A stretch of 64,000 bases of DNA, taken from an uncultured Alphaproteobacteria bacterium (GTDB taxonomy: Bacteria; Pseudomonadota; Alphaproteobacteria; Micropepsales; Micropepsaceae). Shown here in pieces: positions 49,075 to 59,147 of the stretch. A program made the translations under genes and the position numbers. The stretch lies in contig CAIOYY010000057.1 of the NCBI GenBank assembly GCA_903862715.1, positions 1 to 64,000 on the forward strand, read 5' to 3'. How positions within the stretch are numbered: position 1 is the stretch's first letter; each line of letters begins with the position of its first letter. The notes below the pieces were generated by a model that ran no database searches, was not told the origin of the DNA, and saw nothing but the letters and a program-made list of their open reading frames with translations.

Positions 49075-49193
49075 TTTGAATTGGTCTCCCTGCCTTTGCG
49101 GACTTCTCCCATCCGGTCTGGAACCAAAGAGCCCGACCTTAAACATGCGCGCAGGCGCGCCGCAATTTCCGTGGCGCATCGACGGCGGTAAAA

Positions 49194-49224
49194 GAAAAGG
49201 CCCGGAAAGTTCCCGGACCTTTTC
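49194..49224 (-). terminator. Terminator of pckG
   Basis: On the minus strand GAAAAGGTCCGG and CCGGGCCTTTTC form an 11-of-12-bp stem (one C-A mismatch) followed by TTTTAC. It separates pckG from the glycosyltransferase pair. Confidence 0.65.
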
Positions 49225-49247
49225 GCATTTCGAGTTTCAGGCTTGGC

Positions 49248-51089
49248 TTAGCCCGCGGTCCAGACCTCAGGGGCATCGCGCAGGCGGCGGATGAGATCCT
49301 GGCGCTCCTCCTCCATCTCTGCGGGGAGACGCGAACCGAAGCTCTGGAACAGGTGCTTCTGGTCTTCCGCTTCCGCGAGACCTTCCGCACGATCGACGTC
49401 GGCGATGGTGCGATACTGGTCTTTGGAGAATGCGAGACCATTCCAGTTCAGGTCTTCGTAACGCGGCATCGGACCGAACGGGCTTTCGGCCCCTTCCGGG
49501 GCGCGGCCATGTACGCGATCGACGATCCATTTCAGCACGCGCATGTTTTCGCCGAAACCCGGCCAGATGAACTTGCCGTTCTTGTCCTTGCGGAACCAGT
49601 TGACGCGATAGATGCGCGGCGGCTTCGCCACCTTGTTCTTGATACCCAGCCAATGACGCCAGTAATCGCCCATATTGTAACCGCAGAAGGGCAGCATCGC
49701 GAACGGATCGCGACGGATCGCGGCCTGGCCGACGGCAGCGGCCGTCGCTTCCGAGCCCATCGTCGCAGCCCAATAGACGCCGCTCTGCCAATCGCGTGCT
49801 TCGAACACCAGCGGGAACGTCTTCGACAGACGGCCACCGAAAATGAAGGCGGAAATCGGCACGCCTTTCGGGTCGTCGCCCGCCTTGTCGAAGCTCGGGC
49901 ATTGACGCGCCGAAACGGTGAAGCGCGCATTGGGATGCGCCGCCTTCTGGCCTGTGCCCGGCGTCCAGTCGTTTCCCTGCCAGTCGATCAGATGCGCGGG
50001 CGGCGTGTCCGTCATGCCTTCCCACCACACATCACCATCGTCGGTCATCGCGACATTGGTGAAGATGACATCATGCGTCAGCGTGTTGATGGCGTTGGGA
50101 TTGGATTTCAGGCTCGTGCCCGGCGCGACGCCGAAAAAGCCCGCTTCCGGATTGATGGCGCGGAACGTGCCATCGGGGCTCGGTTTGATCCAGGCGATAT
50201 CGTCGCCGACCGTGGAAATTTTCCAGCCGTTAAATTCTTCCGGCGGAACGAGCATCGAGAAATTCGTTTTGCCGCAAGCCGAAGGAAACGCCGCCGCGAC
50301 ATAGGTTTTTTCGCCTTGCGGATTTTCGACGCCGAGAATCAGCATGTGTTCGGCGAGCCAGCCCTGATCGCGGCCCATCAAGGACGCGATGCGCAGCGAG
50401 AAACATTTCTTGCCGAGCAGCGCGTTTCCGCCATAGCCCGAGCCGAAAGAGACAATCGAATAATCGTCGGGGTAGTGGACGATGTATTTGTGTTCGGCAT
50501 TGCACGGCCAGGGGACGTCTTTCTGTCCCGGAGCCAGCGGCGCACCGACCGAATGCAGGCAGTGAATGAAATCGCCATCGCCGAGATGATCGAGCACGTC
50601 CTGGCCCATGCGCGTCATGATGCGCATGTTCACCGCGACATAGGGCGAATCGGAAAGCTGCACGCCGATATGCGAGATGGGCGAACCGATGGGGCCCATG
50701 CTGAAGGGGACAACATACATGGTGCGTCCGCGCATGCAGCCGGCGAACAATCCGTCCAGCGTCGCGCGCATTTCATTCGGGTCGGTCCAGTTATTGGTCG
50801 GACCGGCGTCCTCCTTATTGGCGGAGCAGATGTAGGTGCGGTCTTCGACACGCGCGACATCGGCGGGGTCGGAACGGCAGAGATAGGAATTGGGGCGCTT
50901 CTTCTCGTTCAGCCTGATGAAGGTACCCTTCTTCACCATCTCGGCGCAGAGGCGGTCATATTCTTCGCGCGAGCCATCGCACCAATAGACGCGGTCGGGC
51001 TGACACTTCGCCGCGACTTCCTCCACCCAGGCAAGAAGCTTCCTGTTATGCGTCGGGCTCGTGAGCATCTGGCTCGCAGTGACGTTCAT
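49248..51089 (-). CDS. pckG: Phosphoenolpyruvate carboxykinase (GTP type)
   Basis: 613 residues. The nucleotide loop is [13 protein letters not shown], the GTP-PEPCK form with its mobile Cys, not the ATP-enzyme form. Other family blocks are [30 protein letters not shown], and [20 protein letters not shown]. It makes PEP from oxaloacetate in gluconeogenesis. ATG at 51089 matches the family start; a 28-codon extension upstream is rejected. Most alphaproteobacteria use the unrelated ATP enzyme, so this is notable. Confidence 0.95.
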   Translation of the reverse strand: MNVTASQMLTSPTHNRKLLAWVEEVAAKCQPDRVYWCDGSREEYDRLCAEMVKKGTFIRLNEKKRPNSYLCRSDPADVARVEDRTYICSANKEDAGPTNNWTDPNEMRATLDGLFAGCMRGRTMYVVPFSMGPIGSPISHIGVQLSDSPYVAVNMRIMTRMGQDVLDHLGDGDFIHCLHSVGAPLAPGQKDVPWPCNAEHKYIVHYPDDYSIVSFGSGYGGNALLGKKCFSLRIASLMGRDQGWLAEHMLILGVENPQGEKTYVAAAFPSACGKTNFSMLVPPEEFNGWKISTVGDDIAWIKPSPDGTFRAINPEAGFFGVAPGTSLKSNPNAINTLTHDVIFTNVAMTDDGDVWWEGMTDTPPAHLIDWQGNDWTPGTGQKAAHPNARFTVSARQCPSFDKAGDDPKGVPISAFIFGGRLSKTFPLVFEARDWQSGVYWAATMGSEATAAAVGQAAIRRDPFAMLPFCGYNMGDYWRHWLGIKNKVAKPPRIYRVNWFRKDKNGKFIWPGFGENMRVLKWIVDRVHGRAPEGAESPFGPMPRYEDLNWNGLAFSKDQYRTIADVDRAEGLAEAEDQKHLFQSFGSRLPAEMEEERQDLIRRLRDAPEVWTAG

Positions 51090-51498
51090 TCCTAAACCTC
51101 TTTCCATCCCGCCTGTCGCACACCTTTTGCGTGTCCAAGATGTGTGCGAGTCATTCGCATGCATCGACGACATAGCCCGGTGGCATCCAAACCTTGCGGC
51201 CTTTCACCTTGCAGAAACGGCAAGTGCCGCCAGTACACGATTCCGGCGGAAGGCGCGCGTGACTTCCTGGTGGCTTTCTTTGTCTCGGCCGCGAAAATCA
51301 AGCTTGCGCGGAGCGGCCAGGAAACGCAACCAATCAAAAAGCAGCCAATTGGGCCGCTTTATGGGGTTTCCGCCCCTTGTCCGCAAGGACAAATAGGCCG
51401 ATTTATGAACCTGCTAGCCACCGCTGGGCGCGGTTAAAAACCGCAGCGCCGCGGGAAACCTCGTCACCCAGGCGAATGGGCAGCAAAAGAGACAGATA
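51090..51498. other. Intergenic region (409 bp) between divergent pckG and moeB
   Basis: Divergent promoter space. Small open frames on both strands lack ribosome sites and domain features. GCGGTTAAAAACCGC at about 51430-51444 is a short perfect palindrome upstream of moeB. I see no clear -35/-10 pair or riboswitch fold. Confidence 0.5.
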
Positions 51499-52290
51499 AT
51501 GCAGCTTGAAGACGAACAGCTGGAACGTTACGCCCGCCACATCATCCTGCGCGAAGTCGGCGGCGCCGGGCAGGCGAAGCTTCTTTCGTCTCGCGTTCTG
51601 GTTGTGGGGGCCGGCGGCCTAGGGAGTCCTGTTATCCTCTATCTGGCCGCCGCCGGGGTCGGAACCTTGGGCGTGGTCGATTTTGACACCGTCAGCCTGT
51701 CGAACCTTCAGCGCCAGATTGCCCATGGGACCAGCGATGTCGGACGGCTGAAGACCGACTCTGCCGCCGATGCCGTGCGGCATATCAACCCCGACACGAA
51801 GCTCATCGCCCATCCGGCACGGATCGATGCCGCAAACGCGATGGAGCTGATCTCCTCCTATGACGTCATAGCCGACGGGTCGGATAATTTCGCCACCCGG
51901 TTCCTGATTGCCGATGCCTGCTTCTTCGCAAAGCGGCCTCTGGTCTCGGCTGCGGTCACCCAGTTTGACGGGCAGCTTGCCACCTATAAGGGCTATGAGG
52001 GGGTCTCCCCCTGTTACCGCTGCCTGTTCCCCGCGCCGCCACCGCCCGACGCGGTGCCGAATTGCAGCGAGGCCGGGATATTGGGCGCGGCAGCGGGCGT
52101 GATGGGCACGCTGCAGGCCCTCGAAGTGATGAAGGAGATTATCGGCATCGGCGACAGCCTTGCCGGAAGGCTCGTGATTTACGATGCGCTCGCTACCCAG
52201 TTCCGTACCGTCAAGGTGCCGAAGGATCCGGGATGCGCGCTGTGCGGCGACAACCCGTCGATCACCGATCTCGGGCCGCACAGGATTTAG
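51499..52290 (+). CDS. moeB: Molybdopterin-synthase / ThiS adenylyltransferase (MoeB/ThiF family)
   Basis: 263 residues of the E1-like fold: LVVGAGGLGSPVILYLAAA for ATP, SLSNLQRQIAHG with the Arg finger, ADGSDNFATRFLIAD for Mg, and two zinc CxxC pairs (CYRCLFP, CALCGD). It activates the C-terminus of MoaD or ThiS as acyl-adenylate. No rhodanese domain follows. No other molybdopterin or thiamin gene is near, so the partner is not fixed. The stop overlaps the polA end by 4 bases (convergent). Confidence 0.93.
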   Translation: MQLEDEQLERYARHIILREVGGAGQAKLLSSRVLVVGAGGLGSPVILYLAAAGVGTLGVVDFDTVSLSNLQRQIAHGTSDVGRLKTDSAADAVRHINPDTKLIAHPARIDAANAMELISSYDVIADGSDNFATRFLIADACFFAKRPLVSAAVTQFDGQLATYKGYEGVSPCYRCLFPAPPPPDAVPNCSEAGILGAAAGVMGTLQALEVMKEIIGIGDSLAGRLVIYDALATQFRTVKVPKDPGCALCGDNPSITDLGPHRI

Positions 52291-55202
52291 TGCGCTTCGT
52301 CCCAGTTTTTTCCCGCGCGGGCATCAACCACCAATGGGACTTTCAGCGCGGCGGCGGGGAGCGGCGCGCGCTCCATCACCTCGCGGGCGATCTGGCAAAC
52401 CTTATCGCCATCATTCTCGGACGCTTCGATCACCAATTCGTCGTGTACCTGTAACAGGAGACGCGCATCGAGACCGGCATCCTCAAGCGCACGCGGAAGA
52501 CGGATCATCGCGCGGCGGATGATATCGGCGGCAGAGCCCTGTATGGGCGCGTTGATCGCCTGTCGTTCGCCGAAGGCGCGTTGGGCGGCGGCCTTGGACT
52601 GAACATCGCGGATATGGATGCGGCGACCGAAAATGGTTTCGACAAACCCGTGTTCGCGCACGAACACGCGCGTGGCGTCCATATAATCGCGGATGCCGGG
52701 GAAGCGCTCGAAATATTTCTTGATATAGGCGTCGGCTTCGCCGCGTCCAATGCTCAGCTGGTTGGCAAGGCCAAACGCGGAAATGCCGTAGATGATTCCG
52801 AAATTGATCGCCTTGGCGCGCCGGCGGATTTCAGGCGCCATGCCTACGACCGGTACGCCGAACATTTCGGACGCCGTCATCGCGTGAATATCGATGCTTT
52901 CGGCAAAGGCTTTGGTAAGCGCAGGCACATCGGCGATGTGGGCAAGGAGGCGCAACTCGATCTGGCTGTAGTCGGCCGAGATCAGGCACCGGCCCTTTGG
53001 CGCGATAAAGGCGCGGCGGATGCGGCGGCCCTCCTCGGTGCGGATCGGGATGTTCTGCAAGTTGGGGTCGATGGAGGAAAGCCGCCCCGTCGTCGTCGCG
53101 GCCAGCGCAAAGGAGGTGTGGACGCGTCCCGAGCGGGAATCGATGTGAAGGGGCAACGAGTCCGTATAGGTGGATTTCAGTTTGGCAAGCTGACGCCATT
53201 GCAGAATGCGCGCCGGAATGTCGTGCCCCTGCGCCGCCAGTTCTTCCAATATGTCGGCATCGGTTGACCACGCGCCGGTTTTGGTACGCCGCCCGCCGGG
53301 AAGCGAGAGCTTGTCGAACAGAATTTCGCCGAGCTGCTTGGGCGAACCGAGATTGAATTTTTCGCCGGCCAGCGTGTGCAGCTCGCCCTCCAGACGCTCC
53401 ATATCGCGCGCGAAATCATTCGACAGTTTCGCCAGAAAGCCGGGATCGACCATGATCCCTTTCAACTCCATTGCGGCAAGAATGGAGATGAGCGGGCGCT
53501 CCAGCGTTTCGTATACGGCGACACGCTTCGCCTCGATCAGCTGAGGCTTCAGCAGCGCATAAAGGCGAAGGGCGATATCGGCCCGTTCGGCGGCATGATT
53601 TTTCGCGGCCTCGACGGCGACACCGGAGAACTCCATCTTCTCGCGGCCCCTTCCCAGAAGGTCCTGCAATTCCTGCGGTTTATGGCCAAGATGGATCTGT
53701 GAAAGTTCTTCCAGCCCATGACCGTTCAAACCGGCGTCCTTCACGTAGGACATCAGCATGGGATCGTCGGACGAACGAAGGATGATGCCGCGCGCAAGCA
53801 AAAGCAGCGCGACGTATTTGATGTTGTGCCCGATTTTCAGAATGGAATCATCTTCGAGAAGCGGGCGCAGGCGATCGAGCGCATCGTTCTCGGACAATTG
53901 CTTCGCGCGCTCCGCAAGTTCGAGACCGCCGCCTGCGCTTGAATGGCCGAGCGGAATATAGGACGCCTTTCCCGGCGCGATGGAGGCAGCGATGCCGACA
54001 AGCGTTGTGCGCGCGCCTTCGGATGAGCTTGCTTCAAAATGAAGCGAGACAAACCCCGCCTCGCGCGCGCCTGCGATCAGCGCGTCCAGCGGTGCCACCT
54101 CGGCAATGGTTTCGTAGCGCGCATAGTCGATGGCCGCGCGATAACGCTCGGCGTCACTGACCGTACCCGGCGAGCCGCCCGTGTTTTTGGCATCCGCCAG
54201 CGCTTGCGCCGTTACAAGCGGAGCTATGTCGGACACAGGCTTTGCAACGGCAACAATTGCGGATCCGCCGTCGAACGCGTCGTAATCGGCAATGCCCAAC
54301 GCCGCGGCGGCACGTTTGCCGAGAGCGGTGAATTCCATTGTTTTCAAGAAGGGCAGGAGCTTATCAGATTCTGGCTCGCAGACACCGAAGGCCGACAGCG
54401 GCACTTCGACCGGCACGTCCTTGTCGAGTTGGACAAGACGTTTGGAGATGCGCGCCTTTTCGGCGTGTTCGATCAGGGATTCGCGGCGTTTCGGCTGTTT
54501 GATCTCCGCCGCGCGGGCGAGCAGCGTTTCGACATCGCCGTAAATTCCGATCAGTTCGGCCGCCGTCTTCACGCCTATGCCGGGGACGCCGGGTACATTG
54601 TCGCTGGAATCGCCCGCCAAGGCCTGTACATCGACCACCTTGTCGGGCAGTACGCCGAACCGTTCGACGACTTCGGCCGGGCCGATGCGCTTGCCTTTCA
54701 TCGTGTCGAGCATCTCGACCTTGCCTTCAATGACAAGCTGCATCAGGTCCTTGTCGGACGACACGATGGTGACACGCACGCCCGCCTCGACGGCGAGGCG
54801 CGCATAGGTTGCAATCAGATCGTCGGCTTCGAAACCTTTTTTCTCGATGGCCGGAACACCGAAGGCGCGCGTCGCGTCGCGCACCAGCGAGAATTGCGGA
54901 ACGAGGTCTTCGGGCGGATCGTCGCGGTTTGCCTTATAGTCGGAATAAAGTTCATTGCGGAAGCTGATGCGCCCGGCATCGAAGATCACCGCGAGGTGGC
55001 TTGGCTTATCGCCGGCCTTGGTGTCCTCGAGCAGTTTCCACAACATGTTCGAGAAGCCCGCGACCGCGCCGGTCGGCAGACCATCGGATTTGCGCGTAAG
55101 GGGCGGAAGCGCGTGATAGGCACGGAAAATATATCCCGAGCCGTCAATCAAATAGAGATGATCGCCGGATTGCAGCGGGCGTGTGCAGCCCCCCTCGATC
55201 AA
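52287..55202 (-). CDS. polA: DNA polymerase I with degenerate proofreading domain
   Basis: 971 residues from a TTG at 55202: 5' nuclease (about 15-280; YLIDGSGYIFRAYHALPPLT, GDSSDNVPGVPGIGVKTAAE), 3'-5' exonuclease-like (about 370-570) and polymerase (about 580-971; ADYSQIELRLLAHIADVPAL, RAKAINFGIIYGISAFGLA, LQVHDELVIE). In the exonuclease part, the D-x-E of motif I reads H-F-E (SLHFEAS) and the Asp of motif II is Val (HNIKYVALLL); proofreading is predicted lost. TTG overlaps the TGA of the zf-CHCC gene (TTGA), so translation may be coupled. Confidence 0.95.
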   Translation of the reverse strand: MIEGGCTRPLQSGDHLYLIDGSGYIFRAYHALPPLTRKSDGLPTGAVAGFSNMLWKLLEDTKAGDKPSHLAVIFDAGRISFRNELYSDYKANRDDPPEDLVPQFSLVRDATRAFGVPAIEKKGFEADDLIATYARLAVEAGVRVTIVSSDKDLMQLVIEGKVEMLDTMKGKRIGPAEVVERFGVLPDKVVDVQALAGDSSDNVPGVPGIGVKTAAELIGIYGDVETLLARAAEIKQPKRRESLIEHAEKARISKRLVQLDKDVPVEVPLSAFGVCEPESDKLLPFLKTMEFTALGKRAAAALGIADYDAFDGGSAIVAVAKPVSDIAPLVTAQALADAKNTGGSPGTVSDAERYRAAIDYARYETIAEVAPLDALIAGAREAGFVSLHFEASSSEGARTTLVGIAASIAPGKASYIPLGHSSAGGGLELAERAKQLSENDALDRLRPLLEDDSILKIGHNIKYVALLLLARGIILRSSDDPMLMSYVKDAGLNGHGLEELSQIHLGHKPQELQDLLGRGREKMEFSGVAVEAAKNHAAERADIALRLYALLKPQLIEAKRVAVYETLERPLISILAAMELKGIMVDPGFLAKLSNDFARDMERLEGELHTLAGEKFNLGSPKQLGEILFDKLSLPGGRRTKTGAWSTDADILEELAAQGHDIPARILQWRQLAKLKSTYTDSLPLHIDSRSGRVHTSFALAATTTGRLSSIDPNLQNIPIRTEEGRRIRRAFIAPKGRCLISADYSQIELRLLAHIADVPALTKAFAESIDIHAMTASEMFGVPVVGMAPEIRRRAKAINFGIIYGISAFGLANQLSIGRGEADAYIKKYFERFPGIRDYMDATRVFVREHGFVETIFGRRIHIRDVQSKAAAQRAFGERQAINAPIQGSAADIIRRAMIRLPRALEDAGLDARLLLQVHDELVIEASENDGDKVCQIAREVMERAPLPAAALKVPLVVDARAGKNWDEAH

Positions 55203-55384
55203 TGGCCGTGGCCCCCGGCGCTGCCTGCGGGAAGAAGGAAACGGCGGTCGCAATAGGGGCACTCAACGAAGCCTTCATCGCCGATCTGCAGATAGACTTT
55301 CGGATGACCGAGCGCGCCGCCACCGCCATCGCAGGCGACGCGGGCTTCGCTGACGGTGATCGTTTCGGGGGCTTCGTTGCTCAT
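55199..55384 (-). CDS. Zinc-finger zf-CHCC domain protein (61 aa)
   Basis: MSNEAPETITVSEARVACDG opens a short protein with Cys at VACDGGGGALGHPKVYL, then GFVECPYCDRRFLL, the C-G-H-P ... C-x2-C layout of the zf-CHCC family related to the NDUFS6 subunit of complex I. In alphaproteobacteria it can be a complex I accessory. Ends in GGHGH. ATG at 55384 chosen; the open frame continues upstream. The stop overlaps the polA start by 3-4 bases. Confidence 0.88.
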   Translation of the reverse strand: MSNEAPETITVSEARVACDGGGGALGHPKVYLQIGDEGFVECPYCDRRFLLPAGSAGGHGH

Positions 55385-55481
55385 CGGCTTTTCCGTCTGG
55401 ATTTGGCGCGGGATCATAGCGGGCCAAGGCCCTGCCGCAACATGTAAGTGACGGATTTCATGCGTTCCGCTAGGCTTACGC

Positions 55482-56045
55482 ATGGTCAAATTGAATCGCA
55501 TCTACACCAAAACCGGCGATACCGGCGAAACGACACTGGGCGACGGCAAGCGCGTGCCCAAACAGGCCTTGCGGATTGCCGCCATGGGCGCGATCGACGA
55601 GGCGAATGCCGCCATCGGGGTCGCGCGGCTGCACGCGGACGTGGAAATGGACCTCATGCTCGCGCGCATTCAGAACGATCTGTTCGATCTCGGCGCCGAT
55701 CTCTGCGTACCGGAAGATGGTTCGCTGTCGGAAAGCGCATTGCGCATCCTGCATACGCAGACGCAGCGTCTGGAAAAGGAGATCGACGCGATGAATGCGG
55801 ATCTTGCGCCCCTGAATTCCTTCGTCCTGCCCGGCGGCACACCGGTTTCGGCCTATCTGCATCTCGCCCGCACCATTGTAAGACGCGCCGAAACGGTGAT
55901 TGTCGCCCTTGCGGCGTCGGAGAAGATCAGCGTGGAACTGATCCGCTATGTGAACCGGCTGTCGGATCATCTTTTTGTCGCCGCGCGTCATGCCAATGCC
56001 CAAGGCAGCGGCGACGTGCTGTGGACGCCCGGTAAAAACCGCTGA
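55482..56045 (+). CDS. ATP:cob(I)alamin adenosyltransferase (PduO type)
   Basis: 187 residues: MVKLNRIYTKTGDTGETTLG with the TKTGDxGxTxL ATP loop, AAMGAIDEANAAIGVARLHA, RTIVRRAETVIVALA and VELIRYVNRLSDHLFVAARH (helix signature). It makes adenosylcobalamin from cob(I)alamin. No cobalamin-dependent enzyme or B12 riboswitch is seen next to it. It faces away from the polA/zf-CHCC genes. Confidence 0.93.
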   Translation: MVKLNRIYTKTGDTGETTLGDGKRVPKQALRIAAMGAIDEANAAIGVARLHADVEMDLMLARIQNDLFDLGADLCVPEDGSLSESALRILHTQTQRLEKEIDAMNADLAPLNSFVLPGGTPVSAYLHLARTIVRRAETVIVALAASEKISVELIRYVNRLSDHLFVAARHANAQGSGDVLWTPGKNR

Positions 56046-56057
56046 TCTTTAGAGCCG

Positions 56058-56348
56058 CTATTGCGGCTTCCGCCGTCCGGCGGAAAGAAAGGCGAGCAAT
56101 ACGCCCAAAACACCGGTCGATAACCAGCCTGGAAGATGACAGATCGCTATCAGGATGGACGCCATCGCGGCCGGGAAAGTGGCTTCGATCCACTCACTGA
56201 GGTTAACGCCCGACAGCAGAACGACAATCGTTTCCAGGCTGCGGGTCACGAACTGCCCGCCAAGTTCGAAGGTCGAAACAACATCCGCGCCCAGCAGAAT
56301 CAGCGCGACGACCAGCAGAATCAGTGCGAACAGGCGAAGGACGACCAA
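56058..56348 (-). CDS. Small inner-membrane protein of unknown function (96 aa)
   Basis: Two hydrophobic segments, LRLFALILLVVALILLGADV (about 4-23) and AAMASILIAICHLPGW plus VLGVLLAFLSAG (about 60-90), flank a loop that contains SLETIVVLLSGVNLSEWIEA. The C-terminus is basic (GRRKPQ). Hypothetical proteins of this form beside pduO-type genes are common in alphaproteobacteria as I recall, but no function is known. Convergent with the adenosyltransferase. Confidence 0.65.
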   Translation of the reverse strand: MVVLRLFALILLVVALILLGADVVSTFELGGQFVTRSLETIVVLLSGVNLSEWIEATFPAAMASILIAICHLPGWLSTGVLGVLLAFLSAGRRKPQ

Positions 56349-56464
56349 AGGCTTTCTCCCGGACGAGCCCGCAAGAGGAAAACGAGGTATTTCGCGCCGA
56401 TCCTACAACAAGTCCGGACGACAAGCACCGTTCTGCAAAACCGGGTCATCCGGCGACATCGCTC

Positions 56465-56503
56465 AAAGAAAAAGGCCGCCCGCGCCTGACGCGCGGACGG
56501 CCT
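56465..56503 (-). terminator. Terminator of pnp
   Basis: On the minus strand AGGCCGTCCGCGC, loop GTCA, and GGCGCGGGCGGCCT form a strong hairpin (with two imperfect positions) followed by TTTTTC at 56468-56473. It lies 21-59 bases after the pnp stop. Confidence 0.8.
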
Positions 56504-56523
56504 CTATTTGCAATAATCCCGCT

Positions 56524-58671
56524 TTAGTTCGCGGGCTGGGCGTCATTCGCGCCCTCATTCTTTTCCGGAACGATTTCTTTTCCGGTTTCCTGGTCGACGA
56601 CCTTCATCGACAACCGCACTTTGCCGCGGTCGTCGAGGCCGACGAGTTTCACCTTCACGATGTCGCCTTCTTTCACCACATCGGTGACTTTGGCGACGCG
56701 ACGCGGGGCAAGTTCGGAAATGTGCACGAGACCATCACGCGGGCCGAAGAAGTTTACGAAGGCGCCGAAGTCCATGACCTTGACGACCTTGCCTTCATAG
56801 ATTTCGCCCACTTCGGGTTCGGCCACGATCGACTTGATCCATTTCAGCGCGGCGTCGATGGCCTTGCCGTCGGCGCTGGCCACTTTCACGGTACCGTCAT
56901 CGGAGATGTCGATCTTCGCACCCGTCTTTTCGACGATTTCACGGATGACCTTGCCGCCCGAACCGATCACTTCGCGGATCTTGTCGGTGGGAATGCGGAT
57001 CTGCTCGATGCGCGGCGCATGTTCGCCAAGTTCGCTGCGGGCAGAGGTCAGGGCCTTCGACATTTCGCCGAGGATATGCAGACGGCCGTCTTTCGCCTGA
57101 TCGAGCGCGACCTTCATGATTTCTTCGGTGATGCCGGTGATCTTGATGTCCATCTGCAGCGACGTGACGCCGACTTCGGTGCCCGCCACTTTGAAGTCCA
57201 TGTCGCCGAGATGGTCTTCATCGCCGAGAATGTCGGAGAGGACGGCAAAATTGCTGTCTTCCTTGATGAGGCCCATTGCAATGCCCGCGATCGGACGGGT
57301 GATGGGAACGCCCGCATCCATTAGCGCAAGAGAGCCGCCGCACACCGTCGCCATCGACGAAGAGCCGTTGGATTCGGTGATCTCGGACACGATGCGGATG
57401 GTGTAGGGGAAATCCGCTTTGGCGGGGAGCATCGGATTGATGGCGCGCCAGCCGAGCTTGCCATGTCCGATTTCGCGCCGTCCGGCGCCCATCATGCGGC
57501 CCACTTCGCCTACCGAGTACGGCGGGAAGTTATAGTGCAGCATGAAGTGTTCTTTGTAATTGCCCTCAAGCGAGTCGATCATCTGCTCGTCTTCGCCCGT
57601 ACCCAGCGTGGTCACGACCAGCGCCTGGGTTTCGCCGCGGGTAAAGAGCGCGCTGCCATGTGCACGCGGCAATACGCCGACTTCGCAGGTGATGGGACGA
57701 ACCTTTTCCAGCGTTCTGCCATCAATGCGCTTGCGGGTTTCGAGAACCGAAGACCGCATGACGCGGCTTTCCAGGCCCTTGAACAATTTACCGAACTTCG
57801 CGGTTGCGATCTGACCTTCGTCTTCGCCGACCAGTTTCTCGACGGCCGCATTCTTGATCGCAACGATGCGATCATGCCGGGCGCCCTTTTCGGCAACCTG
57901 ATAGGCGGTTTTGAGATCGGATTCGCAAACCGAGGCGAGCAGTTTTTCTTCCGAAGAATAGTCTTCTGTCTTCACTTCGCGCGGTTCTTTCGCGGCCTTT
58001 TCGGCGAGGCGAATGATGGCGTCGATGACCGTCTGCATTTCACGGTGGCCGAACATCACGGCGCCGAGCATGATCTCTTCGTTCAATTCCTTGGCTTCGG
58101 ATTCGACCATGAGAACGGCGTCCGTGGTACCTGCAACCAGGAGTTCGAGCGCGGAATTTTCCATGTCGTCGACCAGCGGATTGAGCCGGTATTCGCCATC
58201 GAAATAACCGACGCGCGCCGCGCCGATGGGACCCATGAACGGAATGCCCGACAGCGTCAGCGCCGCGGAGGAGGCAACCATCGCGACGACATCGGGATCA
58301 TTTTCCATGTCATGCGACAGAACGGTGATGATGACCTGCGTTTCATTGCGATAGCCCGGAACGAAAAGCGGGCGGATCGGGCGGTCGATCAGGCGCGAGA
58401 TCAGCGTCTCGCGTTCAGTCGGACGGCCTTCACGGCGGAAATATCCGCCCGGGATTTTGCCGGCCGCGTAGAATTTTTCCTGGTAATTCACGGTGAGCGG
58501 GAAGAAATCGATTCCGGGCTTCGGCTCTCTCGCTCCTACCGCGGTGGCGAGAACAACAGTTTCGCCGTAAGTGGCGAGAACCGCGCCGTCGGCCTGACGC
58601 GCAATGCGCCCTGTTTCGAGGATGAGCGGACGACCGCCCCATTCAATTTCTTCACGATGGATCGTAAACAT
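56524..58671 (-). CDS. pnp: Polyribonucleotide nucleotidyltransferase (PNPase)
   Basis: 715 residues: two RNase PH domains ([60 protein letters not shown] with catalytic acidic residues), a KH domain ([20 protein letters not shown], about 555-620) and an S1 domain ([20 protein letters not shown]). It degrades RNA 3'-5' with phosphate. GGAAGGA lies before ATG. rpsO lies upstream, as in most bacteria. Confidence 0.98.
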   Translation of the reverse strand: MFTIHREEIEWGGRPLILETGRIARQADGAVLATYGETVVLATAVGAREPKPGIDFFPLTVNYQEKFYAAGKIPGGYFRREGRPTERETLISRLIDRPIRPLFVPGYRNETQVIITVLSHDMENDPDVVAMVASSAALTLSGIPFMGPIGAARVGYFDGEYRLNPLVDDMENSALELLVAGTTDAVLMVESEAKELNEEIMLGAVMFGHREMQTVIDAIIRLAEKAAKEPREVKTEDYSSEEKLLASVCESDLKTAYQVAEKGARHDRIVAIKNAAVEKLVGEDEGQIATAKFGKLFKGLESRVMRSSVLETRKRIDGRTLEKVRPITCEVGVLPRAHGSALFTRGETQALVVTTLGTGEDEQMIDSLEGNYKEHFMLHYNFPPYSVGEVGRMMGAGRREIGHGKLGWRAINPMLPAKADFPYTIRIVSEITESNGSSSMATVCGGSLALMDAGVPITRPIAGIAMGLIKEDSNFAVLSDILGDEDHLGDMDFKVAGTEVGVTSLQMDIKITGITEEIMKVALDQAKDGRLHILGEMSKALTSARSELGEHAPRIEQIRIPTDKIREVIGSGGKVIREIVEKTGAKIDISDDGTVKVASADGKAIDAALKWIKSIVAEPEVGEIYEGKVVKVMDFGAFVNFFGPRDGLVHISELAPRRVAKVTDVVKEGDIVKVKLVGLDDRGKVRLSMKVVDQETGKEIVPEKNEGANDAQPAN

Positions 58672-58789
58672 TTTTTGTCCTTCCTGATCCCGCCGCCGGA
58701 TTGCGCGCGGGCCTCAAACTTTGTGTCGGGGTTTAAGAAATGCCCGATGGGCATGCCGCGCAGCAACGATTTGCGCGCGTACATGCATG

Positions 58790-58838
58790 CGCCGGACGGA
58801 AAGCCCGGCGTGACGGGCGGCATTCGGAAATGCCGCCC
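58790..58838 (-). repeat. Tandem stem-loops in the rpsO-pnp spacer
   Basis: GGGCGGCATT / AATGCCGCCC (58815-58824, 58829-58838) with loop CGGA is a perfect 10-bp hairpin. CGCCGG / CCGGCG (58790-58795, 58805-58810) forms the next one. Neither has a U-tract, so read-through into pnp is likely. In E. coli the same spacer carries an RNase III site by which PNPase controls itself; a similar role is inferred. Confidence 0.6.
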
Positions 58839-58854
58839 CGATGGCTGAGAGAAA

Positions 58855-59124
58855 TCAGCGGCGCAAGCCCAAACGCTGAATCAGCGCTTCATAGCGCGGA
58901 TGATCCGTCGACTTGACGTAATCGAGAATGCGCCGGCGTTGCGAAACAAGCTTGATCAAACCACGGCGCGAGTGATTGTCCTTCGCGTGCGTCTTGAAAT
59001 GCTCGGTCAAATTGGTGATGCGCTCGGACAGCACCGCCACCTGTACTTCGGGCGAACCTGTGTCGCCCTCTTTCAGCGCATATTCCGAGATAAGCGCTTT
59101 CTTACGTTCTGCCGTTACCGACAT
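58855..59124 (-). CDS. rpsO: 30S ribosomal protein S15
   Basis: 89 residues beginning [20 protein letters not shown] and containing [34 protein letters not shown] and [19 protein letters not shown], all diagnostic. It binds 16S rRNA helix 22 early in assembly. It lies 23 bases after truB. Confidence 0.98.
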   Translation of the reverse strand: MSVTAERKKALISEYALKEGDTGSPEVQVAVLSERITNLTEHFKTHAKDNHSRRGLIKLVSQRRRILDYVKSTDHPRYEALIQRLGLRR

Positions 59125-59147
59125 CGGCTTTATTCCTTTTCAGCGGA

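Noticed and set aside
49353-51095. 580-codon plus-strand frame over pckG
   Set aside because: Antisense shadow; the minus-strand frame is an unmistakable PEPCK.
51204-51437. Small open frames in the pckG-moeB gap
   Set aside because: No ribosome sites, opposite frames overlap, no motif.
54039-55256. 405-codon plus-strand frame over polA
   Set aside because: Antisense shadow with His/Arg/Asp-rich content typical of such mirrors.
55385-55481. Cobalamin riboswitch before the adenosyltransferase
   Set aside because: The gap is only 97 bases and lacks the B12-box sequence.
57463-58848. 461-codon plus-strand frame over pnp
   Set aside because: Antisense shadow of PNPase; no motif of its own.
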